64,000 nt of DNA. Origin: SHZI01 sp964417725. Its GTDB lineage: Bacteria; Pseudomonadota; Gammaproteobacteria; Steroidobacterales; GCA-2729495. Position numbers and translations under genes: made by a program. Below are positions 9,307-18,371 of this stretch, one piece after another. The stretch spans positions 62,001-126,000 of the forward strand of contig CAYQIV010000005.1 of assembly GCA_964417725.1 (NCBI GenBank). The letters run 5' to 3'. The notes beneath the pieces were generated by a model. The model searched no databases and was not told the DNA's origin. It saw only the letters and a list, made by a program, of their open reading frames with translations. Numbering within the stretch: the stretch's first letter is position 1; every line of letters begins with the position of its first letter.

Positions 9307-9696
9307 ATGGCCACGCACCACACCGATACCCACACCTTCGAGATCATCGTCGAGACGCTCTACCTCCCGACGCAGTCCGAGCCGGAAAACCAGCGCTACG
9401 TCTTCGCCTACACGGTGACGATCCGCAACGCCGGCCGGGTGCCGGCCCAGCTCGTCAACCGCCGCTGGGTCATCACCGATGCCAACGGCAAGGTGCAGGA
9501 GGTCGAGGGCGACGGCGTCGTCGGCGAACAGCCGCGCATCGGCCCCGGCGAGGCACACCGCTATTCCAGCGGTGCGGTCATCGAAACACCGGTCGGCACC
9601 ATGGAAGGCAGCTACGGCATGGTCACGGACGACGGCGCAAGTTTTCGTGCCCCGATCCCGGTGTTCCGCCTCGCGGTGCCCGGGGTACTGCACTGA
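9307..9696 (+). CDS. apaG: ApaG domain protein
   Basis: 129 residues, the full length of ApaG, a single FN3-like beta-sandwich of unsettled biochemical role (called CorD in some enterics). Conserved segments seen are YVFAYTVTIRN, LVNRRWVITDANG, EVEGDGVVGEQPRI and GTMEGSYGMV. Lies between rsmA and apaH, the standard gammaproteobacterial order. Confidence 0.95.
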   Translation: MATHHTDTHTFEIIVETLYLPTQSEPENQRYVFAYTVTIRNAGRVPAQLVNRRWVITDANGKVQEVEGDGVVGEQPRIGPGEAHRYSSGAVIETPVGTMEGSYGMVTDDGASFRAPIPVFRLAVPGVLH

Positions 9697-9770
9697 TGCA
9701 GCGGTCGGTCGGCGGCCCGCAATCGGGCACCGCGGGTCCGGGCGACTGACCGGCACGGCCGTCGCGCGGC

Positions 9771-10580
9771 ATGGCGATCTACGCGATCGGCGACGTCCAG
9801 GGCTGTCACGCGGCGCTGTCGCGCCTGCTCGAACGCCTGCGCTTCGACCCGGCATGCGACGAGGCCTGGTTCGTCGGCGACCTCGTCAACCGCGGTCCCG
9901 ACTCGCTCGGCGTGCTGCGCCTCGTCCACGGCCTCGGCGACCGTGCGCGTGTTGTGCTCGGCAACCACGACCTGCACCTCATCGCGCTGGCCCACGGCAA
10001 CCCGGCACGGGCCGGCGATCGCGGCCTTGCGCAGGTGCTCGAGGCGGACGATGGCCCGGCACTCGTCGACTGGCTGCGGCGCCAGCCGCTGGCGCACTAT
10101 CAGCCGCAGATCAACACGCTGATGGTCCACGCTGGCGTGCCGCCGGCGTGGGACCCGTTGCAGACGGTGAAGCGGGCCCGCGAGGCCGGCGCGGTGCTGG
10201 GCGGCCCGGGCTGTGCCGCCTTCATGCATGACATCTACGGCGACAAGCCCGCGCGCTGGCGCGAAGACCTCGGCGGCCACGACCGCGTGCGCTACATCGT
10301 CAACGCGCTGACCCGCATCCGCTTCGTGCGCACCGATGGTCGCCTCGACCTCGCTGCCAAGGGCCCTCCCGGCAGTACCGGCAACGGCCTGACGCCGTGG
10401 TTCGAGGTGCCGGCCCGCGCCAGCCACAGCGTGCGCATCGTCTTCGGCCACTGGTCGGCACTCGGCCTGTGCCGGCGCGAGAACCTGCTCGGCCTCGACA
10501 CCGGCTGCGTGTGGGGCGGCCGCCTGACCGCCGCCCGACTCGACGGCCCGACGCAGATCACCAGCGTGCCCGGCATCTGA
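9771..10580 (+). CDS. apaH: Symmetrical bis(5'-nucleosyl)-tetraphosphatase ApaH
   Basis: 269-residue metallophosphoesterase that cleaves Ap4A to two ADP and removes NpnN alarmones and RNA caps. Metal-binding motifs of the PPP-type fold are present: AIGDVQGC at residues 5-12, FVGDLVNRGPDS and VLGNHDLHL, with downstream histidines in MVHAGVPP and FGHWSALG. Length equals the family norm. Last gene of the lptD block; a strong hairpin follows 44 bp downstream. Confidence 0.95.
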   Translation: MAIYAIGDVQGCHAALSRLLERLRFDPACDEAWFVGDLVNRGPDSLGVLRLVHGLGDRARVVLGNHDLHLIALAHGNPARAGDRGLAQVLEADDGPALVDWLRRQPLAHYQPQINTLMVHAGVPPAWDPLQTVKRAREAGAVLGGPGCAAFMHDIYGDKPARWREDLGGHDRVRYIVNALTRIRFVRTDGRLDLAAKGPPGSTGNGLTPWFEVPARASHSVRIVFGHWSALGLCRRENLLGLDTGCVWGGRLTAARLDGPTQITSVPGI

Positions 10581-10623
10581 GAAGGTGCCCGGACGCCCCG
10601 CCAGGCCTGGCTCCGGGCGCGCA

Positions 10624-10653
10624 TGCACGCCCCGCCTGACGGCCGGGCGTGCA
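10624..10653 (+). terminator. GC-rich hairpin downstream of apaH
   Basis: A perfect 9-bp inverted repeat (TGCACGCCC / GGGCGTGCA) with a 12-base loop lies 44 bp after the apaH stop. There is no T-run after it, so it may be a transcript-end stabiliser rather than a classical intrinsic terminator. Confidence 0.4.
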
Positions 10654-10999
10654 GCCGGACGACCCCTGCACGCCGAATGACGGCCCGAGGACAAGCGCAG
10701 GCCGGTCAGGCGTCCACAGCGGCATCTGCGGGCCAGCTGTACGGCGTTTCGCGCCTCCCGCACGGCCCGCCGTATCGAAAAACAGAAACGCCGCGTACGC
10801 GATCATCACGCTGTCTCGGCGCATCGGCGCTGCACGCCGCGCGCATCCGCCGGTTTGAAATACCCGACACGATGGGGGATCCTGCCGCGGTTTTCCTTCA
10901 GGAGCACGCCTGCATGCGTTGACCACCCGGCGTCTTGCGGACCCGTCCGATACCATGCCTGCCCCGACCGACAACGTGCCTGCCGGCTGACCACCGCCC
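10654..10999. other. Non-coding stretch before the symporter operon
   Basis: About 350 bp with no credible gene: the open frames here have no ribosome site and no recognisable composition. It must hold the promoter of the operon starting at 11000, but I see no clear -35/-10 pair. Confidence 0.4.
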
Positions 11000-11488
11000 G
11001 TGTGCACCCTGTTCCGCCCAGCCGGACCCGCCTTGCGGGCCGCCCCCGCCCTGACGCTCGCGGCATGGCTGATCGCCGGCACCCCGGTCATGACGGTCGC
11101 CGCAGCGGCCGACCGCGACGCCCCGCCCGCCCTCACCCTGCACAGCGACAGCACGCGCGCCACCGCCGGCTACTTCCGCCTTCACTGGTCAGCCGGACCG
11201 TCCATCGTCGAACTCGAGGAAGCCACCGACCCGTCGTTCCATGACGGTCGCCGCATCTACCGTGGCAGCGACCGCGCGCGGCTGGTCTCCGGAAAGCCCG
11301 ATGGTTGGTACTACTACCGCATCCGTGCCACGCGCGGCGACGCGCAGGGCGCGTGGAGCGCACCCGTCGGTGTCGAGGTCGAACACCACCCGCGGGGGCG
11401 TGCCCTGCTGTTCTTCGCCCTCGGTGCGGCGGTGTTCTGCGCCACAGTCGGGCTGATCCTCGCCGGCCAACGGATCGCCGGCCGTTGA
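11000..11488 (+). CDS. FN3-like single-pass membrane protein
   Basis: 162 residues with a GTG start. An N-terminal signal sequence (ALRAAPALTLAAWLIAGTP) is followed by a predicted extracytoplasmic beta-sandwich resembling fibronectin type III (LHWSAGPSIVELEEATD ... DGWYYYRIRAT ... WSAPVGVEVE) and a C-terminal membrane helix at about residues 134-156 ending in a short positive tail. So it should be an envelope-anchored adhesion or sensor-like domain. Its TGA overlaps the TTG start of the symporter (TTGA), making it part of a coupled operon. Function unknown; it may assist the transporter. Confidence 0.65.
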   Translation: MCTLFRPAGPALRAAPALTLAAWLIAGTPVMTVAAAADRDAPPALTLHSDSTRATAGYFRLHWSAGPSIVELEEATDPSFHDGRRIYRGSDRARLVSGKPDGWYYYRIRATRGDAQGAWSAPVGVEVEHHPRGRALLFFALGAAVFCATVGLILAGQRIAGR

Positions 11489-12936
11489 ACGCCGTCGGCG
11501 ATGCAGTCCTCGATGCCCGGCTCGGCTGGGCGATCCTCGCCGGGTTCAGCCTGCTGTGGGTCGCGCTCGGCTGGTACTGGGGGCGACACGCCGCGGACCT
11601 CGATGCCTACGCCTTCGCCGGCCGGCGCGTCGGCCTCGCCCTCGGCACCGCCACGGCGATGGCGACGTGGGTCACGAGCAACACCACGATGGCCGCCCCG
11701 CAAGTGGCGTTGCAGATGGGTGCCTGGGGCATGTTCGGCTATTCGCTCGGCGCCGTCGGCCTGCTGCTGTTCGCCCCGCTCGCGCGGCGTATCCGCGCGC
11801 TGATGCCCCACGGCTACACCAGCGGCGACTTCATCCGCCTGCGCTACGGCACACTTGCATGGCGCGTGTTTCTGGCCATCTCGCTGTTCTACAGCCTCGG
11901 CTGGCTCGTCAGCATGGGCATGGCCGGCGGCATCCTCATCCATGCGCTGACCGGAATCCCCTACCACTACGGCATGACCGTCATCCTGCTGATCTGCGTC
12001 GGCTACACGCTGCTCGGCGGTTTCCGCGCGGTGATCGGCACGGACTTCATCCAGGCGCTGGTGATCCTCGCCGGGGTCATCGTCATCGCGGTGCTGGCCA
12101 TCCAGGACATCGGCATCGCGCGCATGCACGAAGCCGTGACAGCCGAGCGACCCGAGCTGCTCAACCTGTGGTTCCCCGCCGCGATCATGTTCCTGTTCAA
12201 CAACGTGCTGTTCGGCATGGGCGAGGTCTATCACTCCAATGTCTGGTGGAGCCGGGCCTTTGCCCTGCGCGAGGGCGTGGGCTTTCGCGCCTGCGTGCTG
12301 GCCGGCTGCCTGTGGGCGCCCATCCCCATCGTCGCCGGCTTCGTTGCGCTGGCCGCACCGGCGCTGTCGGTCAACGTGCCCGCCGCCGACATGGTCGGGC
12401 CGCTGGTGGCCGTCGAACTGCTCGGCACCACCGGTGCGGTGCTGGTGCTGGTGATGGTCTTTGCCGCGCTGTCCTCGAGCCTCGACTCGCTGCTCGCCGC
12501 CACCGGCATCCTCGTCGTCGAGGACATCTGGCGCCGCCACCTGCGGCCGCATGCCGATGCGGCAGAACTGCGTCGCGTCATGCCGCGCGTGATCGTCGCG
12601 CTGGGCGTCATCACCTGGCTGCTGTGCGTGCCACGCCTGACGACGCTGGCCGAACTGCTGTTCTTCACCGGCGCATTCGTCGCCAGCACCATCTGGCCGA
12701 TCGCTGCGGGGTTGTTCTGGCGACGGGCCGGCAGCGCTGGTGCCACGAGCGGCATGGTCATCGGCAGCCTCGCCGGGCTTGCCGGCTACTTCCTCGTCGG
12801 CTTCTACGTGGCGGCCCTGCTCGGCGCCGCGGCCTCGATGTGCTGCGTGCTGTACGGCGCCTGGCGCGCACCGGCCGATTTCGACTGGCAACGGTTGCGG
12901 GAAGCCCCGCGCCACACGGGAGTGCCATCCGCATGA
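11485..12936 (+). CDS. Sodium:solute symporter (SSS family)
   Basis: 483-residue polytopic membrane protein. The frame extends further upstream, but the TTG at 11485 overlapping the previous stop gives the family length; the upstream extension is arginine-rich shadow sequence. Family features: an N-terminal helix, then DAYAFAGRRVG and ATWVTSNTTMAAPQ (the SSS TM1 region), VGYTLLGGFRAVIGTDFIQ (SSS signature) and AALSSSLDSLLAATGI (TM8 region). About 13 helices expected. The substrate (amino acid, organic acid, urea or sugar) cannot be read from sequence; the neighbours suggest an amino-acid-like or carbamoyl compound. Confidence 0.88.
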   Translation: MNAVGDAVLDARLGWAILAGFSLLWVALGWYWGRHAADLDAYAFAGRRVGLALGTATAMATWVTSNTTMAAPQVALQMGAWGMFGYSLGAVGLLLFAPLARRIRALMPHGYTSGDFIRLRYGTLAWRVFLAISLFYSLGWLVSMGMAGGILIHALTGIPYHYGMTVILLICVGYTLLGGFRAVIGTDFIQALVILAGVIVIAVLAIQDIGIARMHEAVTAERPELLNLWFPAAIMFLFNNVLFGMGEVYHSNVWWSRAFALREGVGFRACVLAGCLWAPIPIVAGFVALAAPALSVNVPAADMVGPLVAVELLGTTGAVLVLVMVFAALSSSLDSLLAATGILVVEDIWRRHLRPHADAAELRRVMPRVIVALGVITWLLCVPRLTTLAELLFFTGAFVASTIWPIAAGLFWRRAGSAGATSGMVIGSLAGLAGYFLVGFYVAALLGAAASMCCVLYGAWRAPADFDWQRLREAPRHTGVPSA

Positions 12937-13055
12937 TCCTGCCCGAAGCGGCCCTCGCCGCGCTGATTTACGGGGCACTCGGCCTGACCTGCCTGGCCCC
13001 GGTACTGCTCATGGTCCTGCTGTGGCGGGACTGGCGGAGGAACCGGCTATGGTGA
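12933..13055 (+). CDS. 40-residue membrane peptide, probable symporter accessory protein
   Basis: ATG overlaps the symporter stop (ATGA), and the stop lies inside the start of the next gene. The peptide is one hydrophobic helix (LAALIYGALGLTCLAPVLL) followed by a basic end (WRDWRRNRLW). Small single-helix proteins encoded next to SSS transporters are known as accessory subunits; that role is inferred from size and position only. Too short for ordinary gene calling, but the double overlap argues it is translated. Confidence 0.6.
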   Translation: MILPEAALAALIYGALGLTCLAPVLLMVLLWRDWRRNRLW

Positions 13056-14107
13056 ACGCGCTGCACCCACGGCTCACGGCGCCCGTGGCGGAGAAGGTCC
13101 TCGACACGCAGGGCTTCGACCGTCCGCGGGCATTGCTCGAGCGCATCGGGGAAGACCTCACACCGCTGCTCGACCTGGCGCTGCGTCCGGTGATTTCGGC
13201 CCGGCAGTTCAGCCGCGCCCAGCTCATCCAGCTGGGCCGGCTCGCCGCACGCTTCGAGACCCAGCCACAGCTCATGTCGCGCCCGCTGACGGGCAAGATC
13301 CTCGTCAGCGCGTTCTACGAGCCGAGCACACGCACGCGCCTGTCCTTCGAAAGTGCCTGGCACCGGCTCGGTGGCGACGTGATGTCGATCACCGACCCGG
13401 CCTCGACGGGCATCGCCAAGGGCGAATCCCTGCACGACATCGGCGAGATGCTCAATCATTACGCCGACCTCGTGGTCCTGCGCAGCAGCGAGGCAGGCGA
13501 TGTCTACGACATGCTCGAAAGCCTCAGCATCCCCATCGTCAACGGCGGCAACGGCCTCGACGAACACCCGACCCAGGCGCTGGCCGACATCTACGCACTG
13601 CTCAAGTGGCGGCCGGCGCTGTGCGACGCCGCCGTCGACCCCGGCCAGCGGATCCGCTTCTGCATCGTCGGCGTGCCGGGACGGATGCGCACCATCCGCA
13701 GCCTGCTCATCCTGCTGTCATTGTTCGCACCGGCGGTGCAGGAAGTGGTGGTCGTCGCCGAGGAAGACGACCCGTTCGCCAGCGGCCAGCGCGAGGACCT
13801 CGCCGCCGCGGGCCTGCGGATCCGCACCACCCGCGACCTCACCGACGGGCTCGCCGAGGCGCATGTCATCTACATCAACGCGGTGGCCTGGGTCGGCAAC
13901 GACTTCGAGGCCCATGGTGCGAACTACCGCCTCGACCCGGCGTCGCCCCTGCGGCCGGACGCCATCATCCTGCACCCGCTGTCGCGTGGCAGCGAACTGT
14001 CGCCGGCGCTCGATGGCAGCGCACACAACTGGTACTTCGCCCAGGCGCGCGGCGCCGTGTTCATGCGCATGGCACTCCTGACCACCCTGCTCAAGTACTT
14101 CGCCTGA
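13049..14107 (+). CDS. Aspartate carbamoyltransferase-like protein with altered amino-acid site
   Basis: 352 residues, longer than the usual 305-310 of PyrB. The carbamoyl-phosphate half is intact: FYEPSTRTRLSFESA (S93-T94-R95-T96), R145, and EHPTQ with H173 and Q176. An 80s-loop lysine (K124) and R214 (R167 of E. coli PyrB) are present. The aspartate half differs: the E. coli TRVQ loop (R229, Q231) is replaced by NAVA at 277-280, and HPLPRVDEI reads HPLSRGSEL. So it is probably a carbamoyltransferase for another amine, not the pyrimidine enzyme. Start overlaps the preceding small gene by 7 bp; the asparagine-synthetase homologue starts 17 bp downstream. Confidence 0.75.
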   Translation: MVNALHPRLTAPVAEKVLDTQGFDRPRALLERIGEDLTPLLDLALRPVISARQFSRAQLIQLGRLAARFETQPQLMSRPLTGKILVSAFYEPSTRTRLSFESAWHRLGGDVMSITDPASTGIAKGESLHDIGEMLNHYADLVVLRSSEAGDVYDMLESLSIPIVNGGNGLDEHPTQALADIYALLKWRPALCDAAVDPGQRIRFCIVGVPGRMRTIRSLLILLSLFAPAVQEVVVVAEEDDPFASGQREDLAAAGLRIRTTRDLTDGLAEAHVIYINAVAWVGNDFEAHGANYRLDPASPLRPDAIILHPLSRGSELSPALDGSAHNWYFAQARGAVFMRMALLTTLLKYFA

Positions 14108-14124
14108 CAGAGGACCCCGAACCG

Positions 14125-16134
14125 ATGTGCGGAATCGCCGGATTCATCCACGCCGACCGAAACCAGCCGGTGGACGCCGAGATCCTCGTCTCGATGGCGG
14201 CCATCCAGCACCACCGGGGTCCCGACGGCTTCGGCTGGCGGGCCGGGGCGGGCGTCGGACTGAGCCACGCGCGGCTGTCGATCATCGACCTCGAGGCCGA
14301 ACGGGGGCGGCAGCCGTTCCTGTCCGGCGACGGCCGGCTGCTCCTGGCCAAGAACGGCGAACTCTACGACTACCAGCGGATTCGTGCCGGGCTGAGCGCC
14401 GCCGGGGCGCGTTTCGCCACCAAGAGCGACTCCGAGATCATCCTGCACCTCTATCCACGGCTGGGCCTAGCCGGAATGCTGGAGCAGCTGCGCGGCGAGT
14501 TCGCCTTCGCGCTCCACGACCGCGACGAGGACACCCTGTGGCTGGTGCGCGACCGCTTCGGCATCAAGCCGCTCTACTACGCGGAATATGCCGACGGCCT
14601 GGCTTTCGGTTCGGAAATCAAGGTGCTGTTCGCCCACCCCGAGGTGCGCCGGGCCTTCGACTCGCGCGGGCTGTTCCACCAACTCATGCAGACCATGGTG
14701 CCCGGCACGACGGCCTTCGAGGGCGTCCACCAGGTGCCACCCGGCCACGCGATCGGCATCCGACGCCGTGACGGCCGGCTGCAGGTCCGCCAGCAGCGCT
14801 ACTGGGACATGACCTTCCCCGTGGCGGGCGAGCACCAGCCCGTGCATCGCGAGGCTTCGATGATCGAAGGCGTGCGCGAGCGGCTGGTCGAAGCCGTCAG
14901 CCTGCGCCTGGAAGCCGATGTGCCCGTGGGTTGCTACCTGTCCGGCGGCATCGACTCGTGTTCCATCCTCGGCCTCGCCGCGGCGCTGCGCCAGGATCCG
15001 GTCAAGGCCTTCACCATCGGCTTCGACAGCGCCGCCTACGACGAGACACCGATCGCCGCCGGGATGGCCGCGGCCACCGGCGCCGGGCAGATCGTCCTGC
15101 GCCTCGATGCCGGCACGCTCTACGACGCCTTTGCCGAGACGATCTGGCACACCGAGCGCACGGTCTACAACACGCTGGCGGTGGCCAAGTTCCTGATGAG
15201 CCGCCGGGTGCGGGAAAGCGGCTACAAGGTGGTCCTCACGGGCGAAGGTTCCGACGAGCTGTTCGGCGGTTACCCGGCTTTCCGCCAGGACATGTACCTG
15301 CACGGCCTCGACGAACTGCCCGCCGCCGAACGCCAGGCCATGGAAGCGGCGCTGGCCACGCGCAATGCCCGGTTCAGCGGTGCGATGCTCGCCGAAACGG
15401 CGGTCACCAGCCCGGCGCTGGATGCGGTGGTCGGATTCACGCCGGCCTGCCTGCAGCCGTGGCTGGCCAGCGCGACCCGGGTGCCCGCGCTGCTCGATGG
15501 CGACCGGCGCGCCGCACTGCGCGACCACGATCCCGGTGCGGCCATTGCCGCCGCGCTCGACCCGACCGCGCTGCAGGGCCGCCACCCGCTCGACAAGGCG
15601 CAGTACGTGTGGATCAAGACCATGCTCGAGGGGCAGATCCTCACCTGGGGTGGCGACCGCGTCGACATGGCCCATTCGATGGAGGCCCGGCCGCCGTTCC
15701 TCGACCACCCCCTCGCCGCCTACGCCGCCACCCTGCCGCCGACATTGCGCATCCGTGGCCAGACGGATAAATACGTGCTTCGCGAGGCGATGAAGGGCCT
15801 GCTGCCGGAACGGCTCTACCGCCGGGAGAAATTCGCGTTCATGGCGCCGCCCGCCCATACCGATCCGCGGAAGGTCGCCGCGCTCCAGGCACTCGCCGCC
15901 GAGTACCTCGGCCCGACCGCCATCGACGCGGCCGGGCTGCTCGACCGGCAAGGCGTCGCGGCGGTGCTCGCCCTGCACGAGGCCGCCGACACCTCCGGGG
16001 CAACCCGCAACCAGATCGACGCGATCATCAATCACCTGCTCGGCGTGCAGATCCTCCACGAGCGGTTGATCGCCGCCGACGTGCCCGCACTCGCGCAGCA
16101 GCAGGCCCATGCGCTGGGCTGGAGCGCGGGATGA
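14125..16134 (+). CDS. Asparagine synthetase (glutamine-hydrolysing) family protein
   Basis: 669 residues, longer than E. coli AsnB (554) and nearer the AsnB/AsnO types of other bacteria. The N-terminal class II glutaminase domain starts with the nucleophile Cys2 (MCGIAGF), with HHRGPDGFG and KNGELYDY. The C-terminal ATP-pyrophosphatase domain has the P-loop YLSGGIDSCS (residues 271-280) and GEGSDELFGGY. It should amidate a carboxylate using glutamine and ATP; aspartate is the default substrate, but as last gene of a transporter/carbamoyltransferase operon it may act on another acid. An ATG 17 bp after the previous stop begins the protein at the invariant Met-Cys. Confidence 0.85.
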   Translation: MCGIAGFIHADRNQPVDAEILVSMAAIQHHRGPDGFGWRAGAGVGLSHARLSIIDLEAERGRQPFLSGDGRLLLAKNGELYDYQRIRAGLSAAGARFATKSDSEIILHLYPRLGLAGMLEQLRGEFAFALHDRDEDTLWLVRDRFGIKPLYYAEYADGLAFGSEIKVLFAHPEVRRAFDSRGLFHQLMQTMVPGTTAFEGVHQVPPGHAIGIRRRDGRLQVRQQRYWDMTFPVAGEHQPVHREASMIEGVRERLVEAVSLRLEADVPVGCYLSGGIDSCSILGLAAALRQDPVKAFTIGFDSAAYDETPIAAGMAAATGAGQIVLRLDAGTLYDAFAETIWHTERTVYNTLAVAKFLMSRRVRESGYKVVLTGEGSDELFGGYPAFRQDMYLHGLDELPAAERQAMEAALATRNARFSGAMLAETAVTSPALDAVVGFTPACLQPWLASATRVPALLDGDRRAALRDHDPGAAIAAALDPTALQGRHPLDKAQYVWIKTMLEGQILTWGGDRVDMAHSMEARPPFLDHPLAAYAATLPPTLRIRGQTDKYVLREAMKGLLPERLYRREKFAFMAPPAHTDPRKVAALQALAAEYLGPTAIDAAGLLDRQGVAAVLALHEAADTSGATRNQIDAIINHLLGVQILHERLIAADVPALAQQQAHALGWSAG

Positions 16135-16292
16135 ACACGGCCGGCGCCGTGCTGGCGCGTGTGTGGGCGCACGACAGGGTGCAGCACCGCGGCGCGTGAC
16201 GGGCGCGTCAGAAAAGGCCCTGCCGGTGGCCAGCGCCCGCCCGGGGCGTTTAGAATCAGTTCCCGCGAATCCGATTGCCCAGGGGGCCGGCC

Positions 16293-17186
16293 ATGAGTCA
16301 ATTCGAACAGCAGAAGAACAAGTTCCGCAGCCAGAACGGCTTCATCGCCGCGCTCGACCAGAGCGGCGGCAGCACGCCCAAGGCGCTGCGGCTCTACGGC
16401 ATCGCCGAGGACAGCTGGTCGGGCGAGGCACAGATGTACGACCTGGTGCACGCCATGCGCACGCGCATCATCACCAGCCCCGCATTCGACGGCAGGCGGA
16501 TCCTCGCGGCGATCCTCTTCGAGAACACCATGGACCGCGACATCGAGGGCCGGCCGACCGCCGACTACCTGTGGAACGTCAAGAACGTCGTACCGATCCT
16601 CAAGGTCGACAAGGGGCTCGCCGCCGAAGCCAACGGCGTGCAGCTCATGAAGCCCATGCCCGATCTCGACGCATTGCTGGCCCGCGCCAGGGCCAAGGGC
16701 ATCTTCGGCACCAAGATGCGTTCGGTCATCAAGCAGGCCGACCCGGCGGGCATCGAGGCGATCGTCGACCAGCAGTTCGAGGTCGGCCGTCAGATCATCG
16801 CCGCGGGCCTCGTGCCGATCATCGAGCCCGAAGTGGACATCCACTGCCCCGACAAGGCCAGGGCCGAGGCCCTGCTCGAGGCCGCGATCCTCGCCCGGCT
16901 CGACCGGCTTCCCGAAGGCCAGCTGGTGATGCTCAAGCTGACACTGCCCGAGGAAGACAACCTCTACGCCGAGTGCATCCGCCACCCTCGGGTGCTGAAG
17001 GTCGTGGCCCTGTCCGGGGGCTATTCGCGCGATGAGGCCAACGCGCGCCTCGCACGCCAGCACGGCATGGTCGCGAGCTTCTCGCGGGCATTGACCGAGG
17101 GCCTCGCCGCACAACAATCCGATGCCGAATTCAACGCTGCCCTCGACGCCGCCATCGAAAGCATCTTTCGCGCCTCCGGCACCTGA
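16293..17186 (+). CDS. fda: Class I fructose-bisphosphate aldolase
   Basis: 297 residues. The ATG at 16293 follows AGGGGG; the frame extends six codons upstream without benefit. Begins MSQFEQQKNKFRSQNGFIAA with LDQSGGSTPK, the signature of the bacterial class I FBA family (about 295 residues). Lysines expected in Schiff-base chemistry occur in PILKVDKGL, GVQLMKPMPD and MLKLTLPEEDN. Cleaves fructose 1,6-bisphosphate in glycolysis/gluconeogenesis without a metal. Stands alone on its strand. Confidence 0.88.
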   Translation: MSQFEQQKNKFRSQNGFIAALDQSGGSTPKALRLYGIAEDSWSGEAQMYDLVHAMRTRIITSPAFDGRRILAAILFENTMDRDIEGRPTADYLWNVKNVVPILKVDKGLAAEANGVQLMKPMPDLDALLARARAKGIFGTKMRSVIKQADPAGIEAIVDQQFEVGRQIIAAGLVPIIEPEVDIHCPDKARAEALLEAAILARLDRLPEGQLVMLKLTLPEEDNLYAECIRHPRVLKVVALSGGYSRDEANARLARQHGMVASFSRALTEGLAAQQSDAEFNAALDAAIESIFRASGT

Positions 17187-17341
17187 CCCCCGGGTGCCGG
17201 GCGGAGGGCGTCAGCGGTCGACGGGGAAGTCGCGGTAAAGCCGCTCTGGATCCAGCCGGGTCGGTCGGCCGCCGTCACCGCCGGGCGCACGGCACGCGCC
17301 AGGGGCTGGCGCGGCGGATGGCCTCGACAGCCCGCCCTCGC

Positions 17342-18130
17342 TCAGGCGGCCTTGCCCAGCGGCTGCGGCAGGGGTTCTCGCGCGTCGAGCAGGGCCACCT
17401 GTCGTGCCCAGTCGATGAGTTCCATGCGGCCGTCGAGGTGCTCGACGACGGCCGTGCAGTTCTCGACCCAGTCGCCGGTGTTGAGATACTCGATGCCCTC
17501 GACCCGCACCTGTTCCGGTTGGTGGATGTGGCCGCAGACCACGCCATCGACCGCACAGCCCCGCGCGGTGTGCACCACCGTGTCGCGGAATTGCGCCATG
17601 TACTGGCGCGCGCTGCCGAAGCGGTGCTTGAGCCGGCTGGCGAAGGGCCAGTAGGGATAGCCGAGGCGCTGACGCGCGCGATTGAGGCGCGAATTCATGC
17701 GGATGATGAAGCGGTAGGCGAACGCGCCAAGGCGCGCCAGGCCGGTGCCGCAGGCGAGCAGGCCGTCGAATTCATCGCCGTGGAGGAGCAGGTAGCGCCG
17801 GTGCGCCGCACCATCGTGAATGACGAAGCGCCGGATCTCGATGCCGGCCAGGGTGCGTCCGCAGTGGGCGCGGAAGCGTGCATCGTGGTTGCCCGGAATG
17901 TAGACCACGCGACCGCCCTGGCGGGCGAGGCCGAGCACCGTGCGCAGCACATCGGTGTGCGCCGGGGCCCACCAGGGCTTTCTCGCCATGCTTTCGAGGT
18001 CGATGATGTCGCCGATCAAGAACAGGTTCTGCGTGCGCACATGGCGCAGAAAGCGCAGCAAAAGCTCGGCGTGGCAGCCGGGGTTGCCGAGGTGGATGTC
18101 GGAGAGAAATACGCTTCGTACCCGCATCAT
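17342..18130 (-). CDS. LpxH-like metallophosphoesterase
   Basis: 262 residues from the ATG at 18130, which follows an AGGG; a longer frame to 18190 adds only a basic, unlikely leader. All five calcineurin-type metal motifs are present: SDIHLGN, GDIIDL, PGNHDARF, HGDEFD and CGHIHQP. This set and spacing fit the UDP-2,3-diacylglucosamine pyrophosphatase group (LpxH and especially the LpxH2-type relatives), which hydrolyse a lipid A precursor at the inner face of the membrane. No lipid A gene is adjacent, so the exact substrate is inferred. Confidence 0.75.
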   Translation of the reverse strand: MMRVRSVFLSDIHLGNPGCHAELLLRFLRHVRTQNLFLIGDIIDLESMARKPWWAPAHTDVLRTVLGLARQGGRVVYIPGNHDARFRAHCGRTLAGIEIRRFVIHDGAAHRRYLLLHGDEFDGLLACGTGLARLGAFAYRFIIRMNSRLNRARQRLGYPYWPFASRLKHRFGSARQYMAQFRDTVVHTARGCAVDGVVCGHIHQPEQVRVEGIEYLNTGDWVENCTAVVEHLDGRMELIDWARQVALLDAREPLPQPLGKAA

Positions 18131-18371
18131 GCCCTGCACCGTGGCGAAGCCGGCTGACCGGCGTCGCGGCGTAACATGCCGCAGCCGCATGACAGGCGGG
18201 TGACAGCTGCGCGGCGATCACGGGTGCGGGTCGAATTTCTCGACGTCGTTCACACTTTCGCCGCTTCTCCCCGAAGCCAACGGTGTCGTGGCGGACGGCT
18301 CGCGGCGCACCGGCCGGCGTGGCCTTGGGTTCAGGCCTGGCTTCGGCTTCCGGGGTGGGTTGCGCCGCCGG

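Noticed and set aside
11314..12978. 554-codon open frame antisense to the symporter
   Set aside because: Low-complexity Ala/Gly/Gln/His sequence with no hydrophobic or domain pattern; shadow of the SSS gene.
14467..16110. 547-codon open frame antisense to the AsnB-like gene
   Set aside because: Shadow frame without recognisable motifs; the AsnB frame has all catalytic signatures.
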